Source of the DNA: Usitatibacter palustris
GTDB lineage: Bacteria > Pseudomonadota > Gammaproteobacteria > Burkholderiales > Usitatibacteraceae
Direction: 5' to 3'
NCBI RefSeq assembly: GCF_013003985.1
Contig: NZ_CP053073.1
Location: 1-64,000, forward strand
Length of the DNA stretch: 64,000 bases
The notes under the pieces were generated by a model. That model was given only the letters and a program-made list of their open reading frames with translations, was not told the DNA's origin and did no database searches. Position 1 is the first letter of the stretch; each line of letters begins with the position of its first letter. Shown here one piece after another: positions 62,804-64,000 of this stretch. The position numbers and the translations under genes are program-made.

Positions 62804-63457
62804 ATGAACGTCGAACAAGCCCGCTTCAACATGATCGAGCAGCAGATCCGCACCTGGGAGGTGCTCGATCCGGACGTGCTCGCGTTGCTCTCGGAAGTGA
62901 AGCGCGAGCAGTTCGTGGAGCCGGCCAACGAAAGCCTCGCCTTCGCCGACCTCGAGCTCCCGCTCGCGCACGGCTGGGCGATGTGGCAGCCCAAGGTCGA
63001 GGCGCGCGTCGTGCAGGAGCTCGCCCCGCAGGCGCACGAGAGCGTCTACGAAGTCGGCACCGGCAGCGGGCACCTTGCGGCACTCCTCGCCAAGCGCGCG
63101 CGCCAGGTGACGAGTGCGGAAATCCATCCCGATCTCCTCGAGCGTGCCCGCACGAACCTGCAGGCCGCCGGCATCGGCAACGTGACGCTACTCGCCGGCG
63201 ACAGCGCCGCGGCACCCCTGGGCGAATCGACCTACGACGTGATCGTGCTCACCGGCTCCGTACCCGTGCTGCCGCCTGCGTTCATCGAGCGGCTCAATCC
63301 GGGCGGGCGAATTTTCGCGATCGTGGGCGATGCCCCCGTGATGAAGGCCGTCCTGGTCCGCCAGGCCGCCCGGGGTGAAACGCGCACGGTGGAGCTCTTC
63401 GAAACCCTGATGAAGCCGCTGGAAAACGCCCCGCAGCCGGCGCGTTTCCGCTTCTGA
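62804..63457 (+). CDS. Protein-L-isoaspartate O-methyltransferase family protein
   Basis: A 217-aa SAM-dependent methyltransferase. The N-terminus NVEQARFNMIEQQIRTWEVL and the SAM-binding VYEVGTGSGHLAALLA match the PCMT family as found immediately upstream of tolC in betaproteobacteria. True PCMT enzymes repair isoaspartyl residues; whether this branch does is not known. The gene precedes tolC by 83 bases. Confidence 0.85.
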   Translation: MNVEQARFNMIEQQIRTWEVLDPDVLALLSEVKREQFVEPANESLAFADLELPLAHGWAMWQPKVEARVVQELAPQAHESVYEVGTGSGHLAALLAKRARQVTSAEIHPDLLERARTNLQAAGIGNVTLLAGDSAAAPLGESTYDVIVLTGSVPVLPPAFIERLNPGGRIFAIVGDAPVMKAVLVRQAARGETRTVELFETLMKPLENAPQPARFRF

Positions 63458-63540
63458 CCGGCCGCCCGGCCTGAATCCGAACCGACCCGCCCGGGCGTCC
63501 AAACCCAACTGACCCTCGAGAAGAGACAAAAGACCGAACC

Positions 63541-64000
63541 ATGAAGCTGAAGCGACTTGCCGCCGCCCTGGCCTTCGGGCTCTCCATCGGACCCGCCATG
63601 GGCGAGGACCTCCTGACCATCTACCGCGACGCGCTGGTGAGCGACCCGGTGTACCAGGCCCAGCGCGCGCAGCGCCAGGCCACGATCGAGAAGCTGCCGC
63701 AGGCGCGCGCCGGCTACCTGCCGTTCGTTTCCGCGCAGGCTTCGTACTTCAAGAACTACAACCAGCGCGACGGCACCGACGACCTCGACTACAACACGCG
63801 CAACGGCAACGTCTCGCTCTCGCAGCCGATCATCCGCGTGCAGAACTGGATCGCGATCGGCCAGGCGGAGAAAGTCGTCCTGCAGGCCGATGCCACGCTC
63901 GCCGCCGCCAACCAGGACCTGATCCTGCGTGCCGCGCAGGCTTACTTCGACGTCCTCCTCGCGCAGGACAACGTCGCGCTTTCGCAGTCCCAGAAGACGG
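63541..64000 (+). CDS. tolC: TolC-family outer-membrane channel, 5' part only
   Basis: The first 153 codons of a TolC-type protein; the gene runs off the end of the window. It has a signal peptide (MKLKRLAAALAFGLSIGPAMG) and the TolC beginning DLLTIYRDALVSDPVYQAQR, followed by the characteristic ARAGYLPFVSAQASY and LSQPIIRVQNWIAIGQAE stretches. It would provide the outer-membrane exit for the nearby HlyD/ABC exporter and other pumps. Confidence 0.92.
   Translation, partial: MKLKRLAAALAFGLSIGPAMGEDLLTIYRDALVSDPVYQAQRAQRQATIEKLPQARAGYLPFVSAQASYFKNYNQRDGTDDLDYNTRNGNVSLSQPIIRVQNWIAIGQAEKVVLQADATLAAANQDLILRAAQAYFDVLLAQDNVALSQSQKT

Overview
The window is one gene-dense, GC-rich stretch of a bacterial chromosome, best read as a betaproteobacterium. 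The reasons are the dnaA-dnaN-gyrB start, an NtrY/NtrX-type pair behind def-fmt, a pilMNOPQ set beside a class A penicillin-binding protein, a rubredoxin gene in front of pilG-pilH-pilI-pilJ-chpA, and a diheme cytochrome c4. The genus cannot be fixed from sequence alone. Base 1 is the A of the dnaA start codon, so a replication origin upstream of dnaA would lie outside the window. No rRNA, tRNA, CRISPR array, insertion sequence or prophage was seen, and no gene-free stretch exceeds 300 bases.

Layout. 1-8841: replication and topology (dnaA, dnaN, gyrB, convergent topA, then dprA). 8953-15920: a LysM protein, divergent def-fmt, a DUF4390 protein, and a two-component pair whose regulator has a degenerate AAA+ domain. 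15930-23381 (minus strand): a tightly coupled operon for a peptide ABC importer (binding protein, two permeases, two ATPases), an N-formylglutamate amidohydrolase-like enzyme with a histidine-rich tail, and an aspartoacylase-like zinc hydrolase. 23423-25340: a small TPR protein and aroK-aroB. 25411-30485: pilMNOPQ, divergent from the PBP1A gene at 30659. 32990-36051: a nucleotidyltransferase-like protein, hemB, a candidate small RNA, engB and cytochrome c4. 36048-39935: thiD-thiE-hemL followed by a GGDEF protein. 40080-49931: rubredoxin and the Pil-Chp chemosensory system for type IV pili, ending in a 1959-residue CheA-like kinase.

49939-56642 is the most accessory-looking part: a Tat-exported GH43 glycosidase, an AraC regulator, an alpha/beta hydrolase, a small secreted protein, uppP, a Tat-exported aldo/keto reductase and an exported fusion of cytochrome P460 with a cupredoxin. 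A dispersed palindromic repeat occurs there twice. 56770-58813 is thiC with a TPP riboswitch. 58887-62709 is a TetR-controlled lipoprotein/ABC export operon, followed by a PCMT-family methyltransferase and a tolC-type gene cut by the window end.

How the parts join. pilMNOPQ builds the pilus alignment complex and secretin, and the Pil-Chp cluster controls pilus activity. Thiamine synthesis is split between thiDE and the riboswitch-controlled thiC. The peptide importer and its two amidohydrolase-type enzymes look like one uptake-and-deacylation pathway. The export operon could form a tripartite pump with the nearby TolC-type protein. The most notable unexplained items are the small-RNA candidate at 34674-34741, the P460-cupredoxin fusion, the peptide-deacylase operon with its His-rich tail, the ATPase-dead NtrX-like regulator and the operator/RBS architecture in front of the TetR gene.
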